From positions 1-22,134 of IMG/VR virus record IMGVR_UViG_3300010885_017335: a stretch of DNA of 22,134 nucleotides, one strand, 5' to 3'. The notes below the pieces were generated by a model. It had not been told where the DNA came from. It worked only from the letters and a program-made list of their open reading frames with translations, and made no database searches. This DNA is from a virus. The translations under genes were made by a program, and so were the position numbers. Positions 19,610 to 22,134 of the stretch are shown here, one piece after another (positions within the stretch are counted from its first letter, which is position 1; every line of letters begins with the position of its first letter).

Positions 19610-22134
19610 ATGGCAACCTCAGCATCATTAACCTTCCCCACAACACTTCAACTTAAAAACTTAGCAGATCCAACTGACGCACAAGATGCGGCAACAAAAG
19701 CCTATGCTGATACGTTAAAAGTTGACCCTACAAAAATTGCAAACGGAACAAGTAATGTAGCAATCACCACAGCTAACGGTAACGTTACTACAAGTGTCGG
19801 TGGTTTTGATAACGTATTAACTGTAACAGCAACCGGTACATTAGTTAAAGGATCAGAAAATGTGTCCGGAAATTTAATTACTTCTGGTAATCTATTAGCC
19901 GGTTTACCCGGCACTAATGTATTTTTAGGTAATATTAGTAACATCAGAATTTATGGTGGTACTACTGGACAATATTTAAAATTAACTAGTGCGTCTGCTT
20001 CCACTGCTGTTACTTCACAAGTACAAACAACTGATACAACAATTACAGTTACCAGTACTACTGGATTCCCTACTTCCGGTTATATTATTGTAGAGAATGA
20101 GGTAATTTCGTATACCGGAGTTACCGCAACAACATTTACAGGTTGCACTAGAGGTCAACTGAATTCTACTACTTCCGGACATGCAACATCTGCAACAGTT
20201 TATAGTTATAACAGCGGTACATTGGGTTGGGCTAGTCTTGATGCTACTCAAATATTCAACGGCACAAGTAATGTAAGTATACCCGCTACAAACGGTAACG
20301 TTGGTATAAGTGTCAATGGTGTTTCAAACGTTGCTAATTTTTCTAGTTCTGGATTAACTGTAGCTAACGTAGTATACGCAAACACTATTCAATCTGTTAA
20401 TAAGATTATTGCTCCTGTCAACCCAACTGGTGCAGGTACATTAGCACTTACAGGATTAGGTATTACTAATATTACTCCTAACAACAACTTTACTAGTCCT
20501 GTAAGTAAAAATCCCCCGCTATTTGATCTTTCTGGCAATTATCTTATCGTAATTATTAATTATGGTTGGGCTGTTTATAAAATTAATGGTGATGGTACTC
20601 TTTCCCCAGTTCTTAGTCCAAATAATAATGTGCAGTCTACTGGTATAGGTAATGGTTATGTATTTGATGCATATATGCATCCAAATGGTTTATGGATTTA
20701 TGTTGGTATTGCTCACCCTGATGCCGTACAAACAAAGAGAATTAGTTATATTAGATTTGACCCTAATACAGGAACAATTACTGATTACGCTAGTGTAACA
20801 AACTCAGATGTTGGTTCAGCAATGGGAATACAGTTTATGAGAAGTATGACCATGCATCCAAGTGGTAATTGGCTTTACACTATGAGCTCCGGGGTTAATG
20901 GGGCAGACAGTTATATTTACCAATGGGGTTTTAATCCCGGACCAGCCGCTGTCGGTACATTAACCGGCGGCAATGGAACTGCTGCCAATTTAGGACAAGC
21001 AGATGCTAATTTTATATTGTTTGATAGAACTGGTAAATTCTTTTATGCTTTTTTAAGTTCAAGTTATACTGCCGCAGAGATGTTTACCGTAGACCAAACT
21101 ACTGGAATATTTACTCCTTTACTGTCAAGTTCCGCAGTTACTGTAAATGCTGGATCATTTGTTACAGGTACTTGGTATAAAATTTCAACTTTAGGGACTA
21201 CTACATGGAATTCTGTTGGTGCCGGAAGCACTGCTAGCGTAGGTACTGTTTTTAAAGCTACTGCTGCTGGTTCTGGTACTGGACAAGTTACAACATTACC
21301 TCATTTTGTTACTACTGCCGGTGGTGTTGACCATGCTGTAATTGATTCAGCTAATAAGTTTCTTTATGCTGGTATGAGTAATAGTAATGGCGTATATGTT
21401 TATAAGATAGATACAATTACCGGCGCTCTTAGTTATGTAGCTAATTATACTATTGCTGTAGGTGCACAGAATTATCCTAGTAACCAACTTAAAATTGATA
21501 GCACTGGTAATTTTTTATATGTTATAGGTGGGGGAACTAATGCATTTTTGGCTCAAACTATTTTTGCATTTAGAATTACGCCAATTACCGGTTTATTAAC
21601 TCCATTATCAACTACTTACGTTCAACCAAGTAACAACGGCACAGTCATAACAGTAAGTCCAAAAAATAATATATTGTATAGTTTTGGAAATGGATCAATT
21701 GACTATATTTCTATTAACAATCTTTCCGGAGGAGCAATAACTGCTACTTCGTTAACTACAAATACTGCAAATGCTAATGTCATCACTGCAGGTTCATTAA
21801 CTGCTGATTCAGGTGCAATTGGATTAACACAAAATATACCAGGGATATCTGTATCACAAATATGGAATAACAGTGCAGTTGGTTTTACCGGCATATACGA
21901 AAACATAACTGATACAGCAAGTGCTTCGGGTAGTAAGTTGATTGATTTACACGTGGCAGGTGTAAGTAAATTTTCAGTAGATAAAAAAGGTAACCTTACT
22001 CTACCTGCCAATGCTAGTTTAAGTGTAGGAACCATGTCTGTAAATAGCACAAGTGTTACTGCTAATTCAATTATTTCTAATAATCATAGTATATCCGGTG
22101 CAGTTACTGGTAATGCGAATATTTCAACAGTGAC
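19610..22134 (+). CDS. Second tail fibre with seven-bladed YVTN/lactonase-like beta-propeller, cut by window edge
   Basis: The frame is open from the ATG at 19610 to the window end (841 codons) and the gene is incomplete. It starts one base after the stop of the large fibre. The N-terminus, with LADPTDAQDAATKAYADTLK, is fibre-type. Residues 128-201 hold a TDTTITVTSTTGFPTSGYI...CTRGQ module. Residues 304-703 hold seven repeats of (D/H)xxGxxLY followed by a YxIxxxTGxLxP hairpin, the YVTN/6-phosphogluconolactonase-type beta-propeller pattern. Between the fourth and fifth repeats a different module is inserted (514-560, AGSFVTGTWYKISTLGTT...GTGQ). After the propeller, IWNNSAVGF...SKFSVDKKGNLTL (751 onward) matches a module of the first fibre. 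A glycan- or protein-binding role for the propeller is inferred. Confidence 0.8.
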   Translation, partial: MATSASLTFPTTLQLKNLADPTDAQDAATKAYADTLKVDPTKIANGTSNVAITTANGNVTTSVGGFDNVLTVTATGTLVKGSENVSGNLITSGNLLAGLPGTNVFLGNISNIRIYGGTTGQYLKLTSASASTAVTSQVQTTDTTITVTSTTGFPTSGYIIVENEVISYTGVTATTFTGCTRGQLNSTTSGHATSATVYSYNSGTLGWASLDATQIFNGTSNVSIPATNGNVGISVNGVSNVANFSSSGLTVANVVYANTIQSVNKIIAPVNPTGAGTLALTGLGITNITPNNNFTSPVSKNPPLFDLSGNYLIVIINYGWAVYKINGDGTLSPVLSPNNNVQSTGIGNGYVFDAYMHPNGLWIYVGIAHPDAVQTKRISYIRFDPNTGTITDYASVTNSDVGSAMGIQFMRSMTMHPSGNWLYTMSSGVNGADSYIYQWGFNPGPAAVGTLTGGNGTAANLGQADANFILFDRTGKFFYAFLSSSYTAAEMFTVDQTTGIFTPLLSSSAVTVNAGSFVTGTWYKISTLGTTTWNSVGAGSTASVGTVFKATAAGSGTGQVTTLPHFVTTAGGVDHAVIDSANKFLYAGMSNSNGVYVYKIDTITGALSYVANYTIAVGAQNYPSNQLKIDSTGNFLYVIGGGTNAFLAQTIFAFRITPITGLLTPLSTTYVQPSNNGTVITVSPKNNILYSFGNGSIDYISINNLSGGAITATSLTTNTANANVITAGSLTADSGAIGLTQNIPGISVSQIWNNSAVGFTGIYENITDTASASGSKLIDLHVAGVSKFSVDKKGNLTLPANASLSVGTMSVNSTSVTANSIISNNHSISGAVTGNANISTV

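Noticed and set aside
1-22134. Search for tRNA genes, integrase/attachment sites and insertion sequences.
   Set aside because: Intergenic gaps are nearly all under 140 bases and none holds a cloverleaf with a TTCRA arm. No integrase, transposase or flanking direct repeats were seen.

Overview
The window looks like part of the genome of a tailed double-stranded DNA phage with T4-type late transcription, probably an uncultured myovirus from a marine or freshwater setting. Four things point to this. The first gene is the start of a T4 gp17-type terminase ATPase. T4-like late promoter boxes (NATAAATA) stand in front of the structural and lysis genes. The DNA is AT-rich and densely packed, with many ATGA-type gene overlaps. 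The fibre genes are built from modules that I recognise, from memory, as common in environmental phages. No host gene, tRNA, CRISPR array or insertion sequence was seen, and the host cannot be named from the sequence.

Layout. Positions 1-3816 (minus) hold the terminase N-terminus, a LamG-type virion protein, a 93-aa unknown, a SAM methyltransferase, a 123-aa unknown and a 253-aa virion protein. A perfectly palindromic, two-way late promoter (3837-3853) separates these from two plus-strand genes at 3876-5256, a Gln/Gly/Thr-rich unknown and a secreted DNA/RNA non-specific nuclease. Positions 5257-8264 (minus) form one tightly overlapping gene chain: thyA, two small genes, a nucleotide-sugar epimerase and a likely i-spanin/o-spanin pair. 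Positions 8341-11260 (minus) form another chain, headed by a DUF2201/VWA protein with zinc-protease and MIDAS motifs. It is followed by a 43-aa membrane peptide and three unknowns. Positions 11399-13030 (minus) carry a MoxR-type AAA+ ATPase and an HExxH metallopeptidase, each with its own promoter. Positions 13123-22134 (plus) hold two fibre genes: a 2161-aa repeat fibre, and a second fibre running off the window that contains a seven-bladed beta-propeller.

Regulation is unusually readable. Non-structural genes (thyA, VWA, moxR, HExxH) have sigma70-type promoters with exact 17-bp spacers. Virion and lysis genes have T4-like late boxes. Promoter-to-start distances fall into two classes. One gives a 16-18 nt leader with a Shine-Dalgarno sequence. 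The other puts the predicted +1 on or next to the start codon, with no Shine-Dalgarno. Six genes fall in the second class, which suggests a sizeable set of leaderless phage mRNAs.

The most promising possible system is the cluster of MoxR ATPase, VWA/DUF2201 protein and HExxH peptidase. Between its first two genes lies a compact RNA with two GAAA-loop hairpins and a terminator that abuts the next promoter. All functional statements rest on motifs and family memory; no database search was run.
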